DNA of 64,000 nucleotides from Phytophthora sp. 'mugwort' (GCA_033558025.1 JAUCEF010000003.1:930001-994000), one strand, 5' to 3'; positions 31,545-42,028 are shown, counted from the stretch's first letter. Made by a program: numbers and translations. Notes: generated by a model from the sequence alone, not told the origin.

Positions 31545-34500
31545 AAGCACCATGTCCTCTCCTCAAGACGTCTCGACCAAGGTCTCCATCGACAAGTTCA
31601 ACGGAGACAACTACGCGACGTGGAACCGCTACATTCGTGGCGTGTTCCTGACCACGTCGGTGTGGCATGTCGTGAACCGGGAGACGACACTAAGCTTCAC
31701 GGACTCCCGGGCCAAGGACGACTACGTCAAGTCGAGCAACATCGCTTCCGGACTGATGTTGCTCCACATGGACGCTGACTACCATCACGTGGTCGATGAC
31801 TGCGAGGAAGCCTGGGTCGCGTGGACGCGCTTGAAGACGCTGTACGGTGGATCGCAGAAGGCTAGTCGCATCTACCTGAAGCGCCAGCTCTTCAGCATGG
31901 AGATGACGGAAGGCGGCAATGTCTTGCTCCATTGCAACGAAGTCCTGAACATCAGCGCCAAGCTCAGCAGCATCGGCGCCAAGATGGAGGACGAGGACGT
32001 GGCGATCTGCTTGCTGCGCAGTCTCCCCAAGAGCTACGAGAACGTCGTGCTGAACTTGGAGATGAACAATGCAGAGCTGCGGTCGCAAGACGTTGTGAAA
32101 GTGCTCACGAACGAGCACATCAAGCGACAAGGCGAGAAGACGGCGACGGTGAAGACTGAGAACGCGGCCAAGGCGTTCAACACCGACCGTGAGCCTCGCC
32201 AATGCACGTACTGCGGGAAATTGGGGCACGTCATTGACAAGTGCTGGACCAAGCAGAAAGACGAGAACCGAGGGCCAAGACGTGGCGGCAACGGCCGTGA
32301 ACGCGGGGCCAACAACACCCAGTGGAGAAACGACAGCGACGGCTACGACAACGACTACGATCGAGTGGCGTTCGCGGTTTCCCTGGAATGTGGAGTTTCG
32401 ACGGACAATAATGTGTCCGGGATGTGGGCGGTCGACAGCGCTGCCACACACCATATTTGCAACGACAAGTTCAAGTTCGCCAATTTGATCGAGCGCAATG
32501 AAGGCGAACTTTCGGTAGCCAATGGCAACAAGGCTGCCATCAAGGGTGTGGGGACCATCGAGGAAAGAGTGGTCCTGCCCAACGGCGACGAGCGCGAGAT
32601 CGAGATCAAGAACGCACTTTACGTGCCAAATATGAGCAAGAATCTGCTTTCGGTGCCGCAGATAAACAAGCATGGCAAGTTCCAAGTGATATTTGACGGC
32701 ACTGAGATGCACGTTTCGCGCAAGGACTCGAATCAAGTGGTGGCGACGGCGGATCCCGTGGATGGACTCTACTGGCTTCGCACACCTCAGCGATCGGCAA
32801 ATGTGGCGACAAGTGGAAGGACGGTCGATTTGCACGCGCGTATGGGTCACGCTCCAGTCGAGGTTCTCGCAAGGTGGTCGACACGAAGATGATCAAGGAC
32901 GCAAAAGCACCTACCAAGTCGAGTGGACCAAGTGTGCGTCATCGTTGCCAGCAAGGCAAAATGGTCCAAAACCATTCCCAGCAACCTTGACAAGCGTCGC
33001 TACGACACATTTGAGCTGCTCCACTTCGACATCTGCGGACCCATGGAGGAAAATTCGCTTGGCGGTAGCAAGTATCTGCTACTGATCATGGACGAAGCCA
33101 GCGGATGCATCAAGGGTTTCTGTCTACGTGCCAAGTCGGAGAGTGAAGACTGCATCAAGACATACATCATGAAGGTGCAGACGCAGTTCGGCAAGAAGGT
33201 CAAGTTTGTGCGGCACGACGGAGCTGGCTCAAGGATTTCTACGAAGACGAAGGCATCGAGCAGCAAACCACGGTTCCGTACGCGCACCAGACCAACGGCA
33301 CGGCAGAGCGAGCCATCCGAACTATCGTCACGATCGGCCGCAGCATGTTGCATCATGCCAGGCTGGACAAGTGTGTCTGGGCTGAGGCGGCGATGACGGC
33401 CATCTATGTGAAGAACCGCCTGCCGTCACCCAGATCGAGCACAAGACTCTGTTCGAGATCGTCTTCAAGTCCAAACCGAGTGTGAAGCACATGCGTGTTT
33501 TTGGCTGGCGGACGTACATCCTGACTCCGAAGGAGAAGCGACTCAAGTGGGATCCCAAGGCTCGCGCCGGATTGTTTCTGGGTTACGAAGAAGTGTCCAA
33601 GGCGTATCGACTTTATGACGTCGAGGCAGGGCGATGGTCATCAGTTGTGATGTCAACTTCGATGAATCGACCTTTGAACTTTCACCGCCGATTTCTGATG
33701 AAGACGTCGACGACCTGGACTTCGACTCGCTCGACATCGACGATGATGGTCCGCGCCAGACGGAGTACAAACAGGCAGGGAAGCGCAAGAGCCGCCCGAG
33801 TGACGAAGATGAAGCTGCCAGAAGACCGCGCGCTGTGCGTCATCGACCTGGACTGGAAGAAGCAAGTGCACCGAATGACTTCCCTTCGCACCGAGCAGAC
33901 GCAGACGAAGAAAAAAAGTCTGGAGATCAAGATGAAGAATCGACTCCATCTGTGTTTTGGCGTGCAAGTGTCAACGCGGTCGAAGCAGCTGTGACTTATC
34001 GGAGCCGTCGACATTCCAAGAAGCGGTCAACGGCCCGGACCAACTGCACTGGCGCAAGGATTCGTGCTGAGCTAAAGTCGATGCGACTTCGTGGTGTGTT
34101 TCGTGCTGCCAAGTTGCCCAGCGGACAACGCGCCATCGGTACCAAGTGGGTGTTCAAGATTAAGCGCAAAGCCGACCGATCGATCGAGAAGTACAAGGCG
34201 CGCCTCGTGGCCAAGGGTTTCAAACAGAAGTACGGCATCGACTACACGGAGACGTTCTCGCCCGTGCAAGTTCGTGACGCTGCGCGTGGTCATCGCGATT
34301 GTCAAGTACTTCGGCTGGCCGCTCGACCAACTCGACGTGGTGACTGCGTTCCTATACGGGATAATGAAGGAGTTGGTGTTCTGCGTGGTTCCTGAAGGCG
34401 TCGAGCTGGATGGTGATTTCGACTGCTTGGAATTGGTGAAGGCGATCTACGGTCGCAAACAAACTTCGCGCGTCTGGAACGAGATCTTCGACGAATTCGT

Positions 34501-35551
34501 GTGTTCTATCGGTTTTCAAGTTTCAGCCTTCGACCCGTGCGTCTACATCAAGGTTGTCAATGGCCACCGTGTGCTCGTGCTGGTCTACGTGGACGATGTG
34601 TTGGTCACCGGAAGTTCACCCGAGCTGATCTCACGCACGAAGAACGACCTCAAGACACAGTTCAAAATGACCGACAGTGGCAAGTGTGTGTTCGTCCTTA
34701 GAATCGAGCTGGTGGACGGCCCGGACGGCAGCGTGACGATGTGCCAGCGGCGTTATGTGGATGATATTCTGAAGCGTTTCGGTATGGACGAGTGCAAGGC
34801 TGTAGTGAGTCCGGTAGACATGAGCACTCGACTGGTTCCAAGTGACGCAGCGACCAAGGTGAACGCTCCGTTTCGTCGAGCTGCCGGTGCCCTCATGCAC
34901 TTGATGACTGCTACTCGCCCGGATATCGCGTACGCAGTGGGCTAATGTATCGCGCTTCATGGAGAACCCCCAAGAGGAACACTGGGTTGCTGTCAAGTGC
35001 ATCTTTCGCTATCTGCAGGCACCAAGACGCATGGAATCTGTTTCAAGCCAGGCAACAAGATCGACTTTCGTGGGTATTCGGATGCGGACTGGGCTGGCGA
35101 CCTCGTGGACCGCAAGTCGACTTCCGGCTACAGTTCATGCTGATGGCTGCGCCAGTGAGCTGAGGAAGCAAGAAGCAGTCAAGTGTTTCGCTGTCTACGA
35201 GCGAGGCAGGCGGAATACATCGCGCTCAGTCTGGCGATCCAAGAAGGCAAGTGGATTCATCGCCTGCTATGCGAGATTTTGGCGGCTGCCAACGAGATTG
35301 GACCCGAGCTCAAGATCCGCGAAGACAACCAGTCGTGCGTCAAGATGATGAAGAACCCAGTGAACCATGGTCGCGCCAAGCACATCGACATCAAGTACCA
35401 TCACATCCGTGATGAGGTCAAGCGCGGCGAAGTCAAGCTCGAGTACTGCGAGAATTCTATCATGCTGGCGGATATCATGACCAAGGCACTGCCAGGACCG
35501 CGTCACATGGATCTGACGGCGGCCATCGGAATCCATGCGTGTTCGCATTGA
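31537..35551 (+). pseudogene. Copia gag-pol polyprotein, frameshifted
   Basis: Gag-protease is one open frame to 32,892: [20 protein letters not shown] near the start, a CCHC knuckle [14 protein letters not shown] near 32,205, and the protease motif [12 protein letters not shown] near 32,430. Integrase follows after a frameshift (LLHFDICGPM near 33,020; QTTVPYAHQTNGTAERAIRT near 33,265 in another frame). Reverse transcriptase is at 34,130-34,945 ([51 protein letters not shown] with intact YVDD near 34,585). RNase H is at 34,960-35,551 (VFRCLRARQAEYIALSLAIQ; NHGRAKHIDIKYHHIRDEVK). At least five frame changes and a premature TAA at 34,943 make it inactive as sequenced. Confidence 0.9.
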
Positions 35552-35558
35552 GGGGGCG

Positions 35559-35901
35559 TATTGACGGTTGCGGGGTTTTGGTACTGTGTACCAGTAACCG
35601 GTTAACTCGAACCGCTCCAACACGATCCCGCGAAGTTTACGGTACGTTGTTTACGCAACCGATGATTAGACGAGTAGGATGATTGGACGAGTGCGGAGTG
35701 CTGGTGATTGGATGCACCAAATGATTGGATGCAGGGCCGCATATCTATGTGGTAGAGTAGGTAGTGTAAGCTCCGATAAATCAATCACTTTCGAATCTTC
35801 CTTCTTCAGCTCAAATGGTCTTCAGTCTGGTCCTCGCACCAAGTGCAGAACTCCCTTCGCTCCGTCCAAGCTTCGCTTATCAAGATCCATACATTCTATC
35901 A
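35559..35901 (+). repeat. Copia 3' LTR (343 bp)
   Basis: Whole-length match to 31,219-31,532, preceded by a polypurine-like tract and followed by the target duplication CGCTC. It holds the 29-bp segment missing from the 5' copy. Which LTR is ancestral cannot be told without other copies. Confidence 0.92.
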
Positions 35902-36361
35902 CGCTCCCCTCGACTGAGGAGCAGCGATAGAATTGCTGGCGTGCCTCGACGCGACCAGGCATACTTTCGTAGCGCATCTCTACCGTCTCCAGAAGTTTCA
36001 TCAATAAAAACTAGCTGATCGGGTCCACTGCAAATGGACGTAGTTCGATAGAATCCTTCTACTTTGGCTGGCGCGCTTTCACGTGCACGCTTTGTAAGTA
36101 TTTTCTGGTAATTTGGAGGTCAAACTTAAGCAAACGACACGATGTTGGAGTAGAGTAGTTGAGTGTGGTGCCAAACTTTTCCTTCACTGCCTCTTGCAAT
36201 TCCTCTAAGTAAAAACACGGATGAACACAAATGTAATCTTCTACAAACTCAACAGCCTCCTGAGGCCATCTAGCCGACTTATTCTTACTATCCGCAGGCA
36301 GCACGTTTCCTTTGGATTTAAAGAGACCAGTGCCAGCGCTCAATAGACCGAATAGACTCAC

Positions 36362-36781
36362 CTAATACACAAGCCACTAGCGCCAGACTAATGTTGTCAT
36401 GTAAACTAGCACTATCGCCCGCCAACGCAATTCTGTTAAGACCGTCATGGCGAGCTCGCCGCTAATTACGAAATGAGATCACACTTGAGGCGGAGTTACG
36501 GCGTACTTAGCAACGAATGGCGGGTATCAAACCGCCAAACCGAACTTTACTTGATAATTGTATGGTAACTCGGTCTCTTCGCGTGGCATCACGAGCCTAA
36601 AGCTACTCTATTCATGGGTACACATGATTAGGGCTATTTTAATTCAGGCGGAATTAGCCCGCTGCCCGCCAAAACAGAAGCAAGGCACAATACCTGTAGT
36701 CGTGCCTTCAACTAAATTCTTAAACCGGTTTTTGCAGGGTACCGGTATGCCAAACGCGAGGAACAATATTGGATCATCGGT
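36362..36781. other. Intergenic, promoter side of the CHCH gene
   Basis: No coding feature seen. Probably holds the outer end of the IS630-like element and the promoter of the gene starting at 36,782. Confidence 0.5.
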
Positions 36782-37136
36782 ATGGCGCCCACCAAGTTCG
36801 ACAATGCTGTACGCGAACGCTGCTTCTCCTTATGCTGTTACACGGCATATACTCATATTGCTTTTGTGGTAACTTTACTCTGCCCCTATAGGAGTGCACC
36901 AAGCTGCAGCGCGAGTCGCTCAACTGCCTCATCAGTACGTATGACCGTGACTTTGCACCCCCCCCAAAGCCACACATCCGCTTAACTGCCAATGCTGGTG
37001 CTGCTTTCTCCCCTATACAGACCATAAAGACAACAAGTACGCGTGCCAGCCCTTCTTTGACCGCTACAAAAAGTGCTTAAAGGACCGTCATGAGCGTGAA
37101 ACCGCGGAGCGCCGAGCTCGTCTTAAGGGAGCGTGA
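36782..37136 (+). CDS. Small twin-CX9C (CHCH) mitochondrial protein, COX23/CHCHD7-like
   Basis: Three exons by inspection: 36,782-36,808, 36,892-36,934 and 37,021-37,136, joined by GT-AG introns (GTACGC...CTATAG and GTACGT...TATACAG), giving 61 aa. The joined protein has two CX9C pairs: CTKLQRESLNC and CQPFFDRYKKC. This is the coiled-coil-helix-coiled-coil-helix signature of small proteins imported into the mitochondrial intermembrane space by Mia40 and oxidised to two disulfides. A basic tail ends RARLKGA. Size and spacing fit the COX23/CHCHD7 group linked to cytochrome oxidase assembly, but other small CX9C proteins are possible. The gene is invisible as one ORF because every exon is short. 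It starts the conserved-gene island and runs convergently with HOP2, 80 bp apart. Confidence 0.8.
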
Positions 37137-37216
37137 AATATGCCCAGTTGTTGTCTGTGCATGGGATGCATTACTACCCAACGCTGTAAAACGGAAAACG
37201 GACAATCCAACCTGCG

Positions 37217-38439
37217 TTAAATAGCTGGCAGTTCCTTAATACCTGCCTCCGCGTCTGTCTCCAAGCCGACCAGGTCCAGCACGGCCTTCGGCTTCTTCTC
37301 CATCCCGTCGGCAATTTGGTTAATTCCGTCCATCGCGATACGCTTACGGGCAACCCATGCAGTCTGCGCACACAAAGTACAGTGTAAGTGCCACTTTTCT
37401 CGTGCAACGAGAAGTTGATTACTGCCCAGTCGTACGCGATATTTGGTGAACTTGCGCTTAAGAGCGTCTTTCCTGCCAGGCGACACCGGAGCTCGGCCAG
37501 GTTGATCCAGCGTCTCTATTTTCTTCTCCAACTCAGCCGCTTCCTCATCAATCTTCTGTAATGTCGCATCCAACTCTGCGTCCGAGATCTGCGAAGTGAT
37601 ACCCGCAAGCGTAGCCTCTACGCTCTTCAGCTCATGCTTTGACGCTGCACACTCGGCAGTGACCACCTTGATCTGCTCTTCCAGCGCCAAACGCTCCTCT
37701 TCCGACGGTACCGGCAAATTGTTCTGATTCATGTAGTAGATCTTGGCCTTGCCGTACGTCTTGCTCATCAGCTCCTCTCTGCAACAATATTAGCCACTCA
37801 GCACATCAATATACACTCGCAACACCATCATAATAACTCCATCCTACTTGGCCACGAGATTATCCAGCAGCTTCGTCAATGACGGCTTGGCAATCGCCCG
37901 GTGCATGTTCTCGAACACATTGAGCAAACTGTACGGCCGATTCGTCTGCAAGGTACACGACACACTCAACACGTCAGCACACCTCCAACGGTAGCACCCT
38001 CCCTGCGTCTATAACACCGCTATTACAGCCGAACCTTGCGCATGTAGTCGAGCACGGCGGCCTCGGCGGCCTTCGCCTTCATGGGCTTCGGCTTGGGAGT
38101 TGTTGGTGACTTCTTGGCCACAACCGCAGATGGAGCCGTCGTCTTGGTCGGTTTGGCAGCTGCAGTTTTGGGCATCGCCGTTTTCTTCACGACTGAGGAG
38201 CTTGTGGTTGCCTTGCGCTTGGCGGCCGGCGACGGCGTCTTCTTGACCGCGGAATTCGTGGGCGACACACGCGCCTTCTTGGGCTTAGGCGCCAGCACCT
38301 CGACGTCGGACTCGTCACTGGCGGCGGCGAAATCCTCTTCACCCTCTTCTTCTTCCGCTGCTTCGTCATCCTCAGGCGCGAACGGCTCATCCTCCGAGTC
38401 CTCGCCCAAAGAGAAGTCTTCGTCGTCGAAGTCACTCAT
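37217..38439 (-). CDS. HOP2: Homologous-pairing protein HOP2 (PSMC3IP/TBPIP family) with acidic N-terminal extension
   Basis: Four exons: 38,439-38,035, 37,945-37,848, 37,778-37,436 and 37,363-37,217, giving 330 aa. Introns begin GT and end CAG. Residues 1-45 are very acidic; 50-120 are Lys/Ala/Pro/Ser-rich and histone-H1-like. The HOP2 winged helix spans about 125-185 (AAVLDYMRK joined to TNRPYSLLNVFENMHRAIAK). KAKIYYMNQNNLPVPSEEER follows, then a coiled coil of about 80 residues, then KRKFTKYR joined to TAWVARKRIAMDGINQIADG and the acidic C-terminus LDLVGLETDAEAG. HOP2 partners MND1 to stimulate DMC1/RAD51 strand invasion in meiosis. Family members are usually about 200-230 aa; the extra N-terminal 120 residues are unusual. 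Removing the last intron restores the expected KYR...RKR spacing, supporting the model. Confidence 0.88.
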
Positions 38440-38693
38440 GCCTGCAGATTCAAATGTGACGAGTTACACAAATATTATGATATACTAGTATAACCTAAAT
38501 ATCATGCTACAAATGTATGTAGCTTAGCTGTTAGGGTTTCCGAATAACTTCAATATCATGACTAACATGGCATTAACACAGAATATACATCATAAAACAC
38601 ATAAACTCGGGCCAGATGAACCAGAAAACAATGATTCAGTTCATTCCCACTTTCAAAATAAAATATCCCACAGCGAGAGAGCTGAGGCTGTGC

Positions 38694-40439
38694 CTACGCG
38701 TTCACTACCGAGACGGTGACGTCGTTGTGATTCACTAGATCTGCCTTGATGGTTTCAGCCTCCGCCGTCCTCCCAGACGAGTATCTGACCGAGCTCGGCG
38801 TCGACGACGGGGTCGTTCTATCTGTCATGCTATCCATTGTGCTCTCTGTGGCCGTGGTGCTGAAGCTATGGGACATCATTATCGGCTTGTCGGGGCTGTC
38901 GGCATCACCGTTGACAATACTGGCTGTCGTGGACGAGTCTTCCTCCGTGACTTGGGGGAGTGAAGACCCCGGAGCAGTGAAAAGGCCCTGGAAGGCCTCG
39001 AAGTCCACAAAACCGTCGCCCTTTGTGTCGACAGATGCAATCATCTCCTTGACCTCTTCGGCTACCATTGAGTTTTTGAACACGTCTTGCAGTCCGACTA
39101 GCGACAGATGGCCGTGCTTCTCGCCGTCCAGAATGCCAAATGCCTCCTTAATCGTGCTCTGACCAATGTCCCGCTGGTCCATGACAGCAGCCATAAACTC
39201 CAGGTAGTTGATATGTCCACTCTTGGACTGGTTGATACGTGTGAAGAGTTCGCCCGCATCTGCAGTCGAGACGCCGCACTCCACCAGGGCGCTGCAGAAC
39301 TCATCGCGCGAAAGCGAACCCTTCTTTGTCCGGTCCATTGAGTGGAAGACCTCGGCTGCCATTTCCTGCTGAATGTGGTCCTCGGAGATTCCGAGAGCTA
39401 CCGACAACAACGCCGTCTGCTTTAGTTTTCGGCATTGACTGAAGCTGAGCATGTTGGTAAGCAGCATGCGCTTGTCACTCTGAAGGCGCGCGGCACCAGA
39501 TCCATCCGCGCTCGCCGTATAGACTTCGTTGAGCCATTTGTGGTCCAGCGCCTGTTCGGCGGAAAGGCGCTGGTCCACGTTCTCCTTCACCAACGACTTA
39601 ATGAAGAGGATAGAGGCAGGGGAGAACTTGGACCACACGTCATTCTCGAAGATCAAGACACCGTCGTAGATGTTGCCCATCGTCTCGTCGATCGTCGCCG
39701 CGTGGAACGGTGATACACCCGTGAGAAGCTCAAAGCATATCACGCCGACGCTCCACAGGTCGCACTTCTCGTTATACTCTCCATCCAGCACCTCTGGGGC
39801 GACATAGTCGATCGTGCCCAAGGGCTTGACGAGCTTTTCACCGCGTTTGAAGCGCGTGCTGAGGCCAAAGTCGCACAGACGGAGCGATCCCGGGTTCTCA
39901 GCGTTCTCCAGCAGCAAGTTTTCTAGCTTCAAGTCACGATGCGTGATGAAGTTCGAGTGCAAAAACGCCAGCGCTCTCAGCAGCGCGCGGATGATCTTGC
40001 GCACGTCGTTTTCCGAGAACTTGCGATGCTCTTGGTACAGATGCTCGTACAGCTCCTTGCCCTTGCAGAGCTGCATGATCATGTACATGTGCTCCTTGTC
40101 CTCGTACGACGCAATAACGCGCACGATCTGTGGGTGATGGAGCCGTTTGAGGATATTAATCTCGTTACGCAGCGCGTCTCGGTCCACCTCGTTACTTAAG
40201 GCCACGACCTTGACGGCCCACTCCTTGCCCGACTTCTTGCTCACGGCGTGCTTGACACAGCCGAAGTGGCCCGTGCCGATCGTGACGCTGAAATCAAAGA
40301 ACTCGTTAATGTTGTCCACGTACTTGTGCTGGATGAGATCGGACGTCAGGTCGTCGCGCAGACTGCCGCGCGCCTCTCGCTTACTCGGGGCGGCGGTGGA
40401 GCCCACGACGGCGTCGGCTTTGGACTGGCGGCATCCCAT
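38694..40439 (-). CDS. Calcium-dependent-type protein kinase with EF-hands and N-myristoylation signal
   Basis: 581 aa in one exon. MGCRQSK is a strong myristoylation plus palmitoylation signal (Gly2, Cys3), predicting membrane anchoring. The kinase domain spans about 50-303: GTGHFG at 55-60, AVK Lys77, HRDLKLEN from 168, DFG 190-192, APE 214-216. Four EF-hand positions follow: 369-380 (DRTKKGSLSRDE), 403-414 (NQSKSGHINYLE), 438-449 (DGEKHGHLSLVG, lacking the final Glu) and 471-482 (DTKGDGFVDFEA). EF4 looks fully canonical, EF2 nearly so, EF1 and EF3 degenerate. The last 90 residues are Ser/Thr-rich. The layout matches plant and alveolate CDPKs, expanded in oomycetes; the role is calcium-responsive phosphorylation. 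The gene is 5'-to-5' neighbour of nothing close; it follows HOP2 on the same strand by 254 bp. Confidence 0.95.
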   Translation of the reverse strand: MGCRQSKADAVVGSTAAPSKREARGSLRDDLTSDLIQHKYVDNINEFFDFSVTIGTGHFGCVKHAVSKKSGKEWAVKVVALSNEVDRDALRNEINILKRLHHPQIVRVIASYEDKEHMYMIMQLCKGKELYEHLYQEHRKFSENDVRKIIRALLRALAFLHSNFITHRDLKLENLLLENAENPGSLRLCDFGLSTRFKRGEKLVKPLGTIDYVAPEVLDGEYNEKCDLWSVGVICFELLTGVSPFHAATIDETMGNIYDGVLIFENDVWSKFSPASILFIKSLVKENVDQRLSAEQALDHKWLNEVYTASADGSGAARLQSDKRMLLTNMLSFSQCRKLKQTALLSVALGISEDHIQQEMAAEVFHSMDRTKKGSLSRDEFCSALVECGVSTADAGELFTRINQSKSGHINYLEFMAAVMDQRDIGQSTIKEAFGILDGEKHGHLSLVGLQDVFKNSMVAEEVKEMIASVDTKGDGFVDFEAFQGLFTAPGSSLPQVTEEDSSTTASIVNGDADSPDKPIMMSHSFSTTATESTMDSMTDRTTPSSTPSSVRYSSGRTAEAETIKADLVNHNDVTVSVVNA

Positions 40440-41185
40440 GGTCCGTCCACCTACTCGTGAAGTTTTGTACCCGCACTAGAATTTTGCACGAAGTGTTCCA
40501 ACGGAGAAAATGCCGACTGCACAGAGCGCTAGAGCGAGAGATCAACCGGTAAGTTTGACTGACAACAAGGCGCTCCGTTGAGGTAAAAATACACAGTCGC
40601 AGTGGTAGCTGGTGGTGCTGGGCCTACCTGAACTGCACGCGCACGCTAAAGATAGCCCGTCTCAGGGTGAGAGCTCCGCTGATCTCTCCTGTTGCTGTTC
40701 TCCTGCTGCCTTACGTCACACCACTGGGGGGGGGGGGGGGCGTTTCTCCGCTGCTGGACTGCTTGGTTGAAAAGAGGTTTCGCTCTATTGAGGCCCTTCT
40801 TGTTGCTCAGCGGCAAATTCAAGACTGAGCAGCCGCTTAGCGTAGCGTGCGCGGCTTTTTTCCTCGAGTGAGCGACACGTCGCGTAAACTTCATGTTTGT
40901 ATGGGTGTCAGAGATGGGCAGTCAAGGAGGCCTCAAGCATCGCCGCGAGCCATTTGCTTACTCGAGGAGTTCCGATTCGTCTGCAGACAATGGTGACGCT
41001 CATAATACACTGTATGGCTGCTGTCAGTGTTCATTACCACCTGTATTATCACATTTTAAGTTGTTTTTTTCTCTTCTCGTTTTGAGTGACACTAAGCAGC
41101 GTGTTGAGATGAACACAATGCACTTTATTCTACCTTCTGAGCTCTCTATTGGCTTCGCTGACTCACTAGTACTGACAGCACATCT
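40440..41185. other. Intergenic, includes poly-G tract
   Basis: Promoter region of the kinase gene and 3' flank of the next gene. Short frames at 40,646-40,894 (minus) and 40,893-41,330 (plus) have no domain; the first runs through the poly-G tract at 40,726-40,740. No gene called. Confidence 0.6.
40726..40740. repeat. Poly-G tract, 15 nt
   Basis: An uninterrupted run of 15 G. One of three long G runs in the window (also 55,663-55,676 and 60,819-60,839). Length is likely unreliable in any sequencing method. Confidence 0.9.
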
Positions 41186-41860
41186 CTATGACGTGGTCGC
41201 GAAATTAAACTTAAAGTCGGTGTTCGCTGCCTCCGCGGCGCCTTTCTCCGCCTTGTGGGCGTCCACAGAAGCCTTCTTGCGCATCTCGCGCTGCTTGATC
41301 GCCGTCAAATTCCGCCGGCCTTGGCCGTAGCGAAGGTGCATCTTGGCCACTTCGGACTCGGTGCCCGTCGCCTTGCGGAGTTTCAGGAATGACGCCGGTT
41401 TAGCGGTCATGCCTTTGATCGTCGACATCTCCTGCTTCTTCTGCTGTTGCTTGGACGCCGATCGGTTGCTGCTACTGGCGTCCTTTGCATTGCCCCGTTG
41501 TGGCGCTGGCGTCACTGGGACGGCTGATCGCTCGGTCGTAGGCGTGGTGTCCTCGCTCTTCTCTGCTGTTGCTTCGTCCTGTTCCTTCGTGGATCGTCGC
41601 TTCTTGCTGCGCTTACGATTCCGATTGCGTTTCTTGGTGCTCGTCTTGGCGTCTTCAGCGCCGTCCGCCGCAATGCTGAAGTCGAACTTGAACACAGTCT
41701 CGGCCGCCTTGCTGGCGGCCTCCAGGATCTCTTCGGGCGTAGCCTCCTCCAGCTTCTCGCCGCGTTCCTCCATCTGCTTTACGGTAGCGATGATGCGCCG
41801 CTTGGCCTCGAAGTGCGCGGCCAGCGGAGCGCCCGACGTTGCCTCCTGGACCTCATTCAT
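41186..41860 (-). CDS. Lysine-rich protein of unknown function with FKF[DN]F motif at both ends
   Basis: 224 aa, single exon, predicted intracellular. Residues 1-60 are helical and acidic (MEERGEKLEEATPEEILEAA), ending FKFDF at 57-61. A strongly basic run follows (KKRNRNRKRSKKRRS, 76-90), a likely nuclear or nucleolar localisation signal. A Thr/Ser/Gln-rich middle comes next, then a conserved-looking block (MTAKPASFLKLRKATGTESE, MHLRYGQGRRNLTAIKQREM). The C-terminus ends with a second aromatic motif, FKFNF at 216-220. I do not recognise the family. Basic composition and a GQGRRN-type block suggest RNA or ribosome-biogenesis work, which is inference only. It lies between the kinase and the deformylase genes; the start is 168 bp from the deformylase start, in divergent orientation, so they may share a promoter. 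Confidence 0.75.
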   Translation of the reverse strand: MNEVQEATSGAPLAAHFEAKRRIIATVKQMEERGEKLEEATPEEILEAASKAAETVFKFDFSIAADGAEDAKTSTKKRNRNRKRSKKRRSTKEQDEATAEKSEDTTPTTERSAVPVTPAPQRGNAKDASSSNRSASKQQQKKQEMSTIKGMTAKPASFLKLRKATGTESEVAKMHLRYGQGRRNLTAIKQREMRKKASVDAHKAEKGAAEAANTDFKFNFATTS

Positions 41861-42028
41861 CTTTGCCTATGTGCTGAAGCTTGAATGGACACTTTGTCGT
41901 GTACGGGAATGATAGCGCCGTTTTGTTTCAACAAATGCTTCATTAAGTTTCTATCTTTCGAGTACATCTAATACGTACATAATTGAATCTTCGCACTTAA
42001 GTCCACGCATTTCGACGGTTGGGCGTGG
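41861..42028. promoter_or_regulatory. Short divergent intergenic region (putative bidirectional promoter)
   Basis: 168 bp separates the divergent starts of the lysine-rich gene (41,860) and the peptide deformylase gene (42,029). Transcription of both must start here or within the flanking genes. No clear Inr-FPR match was identified. Confidence 0.45.

Larger units (their letters stand above)
31219..35901 (+). mobile_element. Copia (Ty1) LTR retrotransposon with both LTRs and 5-bp target duplication
   Basis: Two long terminal repeats flank gag-pol. The direct duplication CGCTC precedes the left LTR (31,214-31,218) and follows the right LTR (35,902-35,906). Both LTRs start TATTGA and end TTCTATCA. 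A purine-rich tract (GAGGGGGCG) just before the right LTR is a plausible polypurine tract. Total length 4,683 bp. The LTRs differ by scattered substitutions and a 29-bp net length difference, so the insertion is not recent. The target is an IS630-like transposase gene on the opposite strand. Confidence 0.92.
30720..36361 (-). pseudogene. IS630/Tc1-mariner-type transposase split by a Copia insertion
   Basis: The N-terminal helix-turn-helix lies at 36,361-36,059 (WPQEAVEFVEDYICVHPCFY, LQEAVKEKFGTTLNYSTPTS). The next part, 36,057-35,902 in an adjacent frame, has QLVFIDETSGDGRDALRKYA with the first catalytic Asp, and RRGTPAILSLLLSRG. The reading then stops at the Copia terminus. It resumes in the same frame on the other side at 31,218 with LSVLSAFDATGFLLGSLPQA and FAEKLRLISILGRSPGRT. 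VILDNAK (second Asp) follows at about 30,990, then ILFFLPPYSHQLNPIEVGFS (Glu block) near 30,920. One-base frameshifts near 36,058 and 30,985 and a possible intron or stop near 31,016 show it is decayed. The Copia element accounts for 31,219-35,906 of this span. Confidence 0.8.

Noticed and set aside
31690..32850. 386-codon minus-strand ORF across the Copia gag
   Set aside because: Antisense shadow of a clear gag-protease frame; no domain of its own.
38081..38488. Plus-strand ORF opposite HOP2 exon 1
   Set aside because: Antisense of the acidic/lysine-rich exon; its Ser/Ala/Val-rich peptide is a codon by-product.
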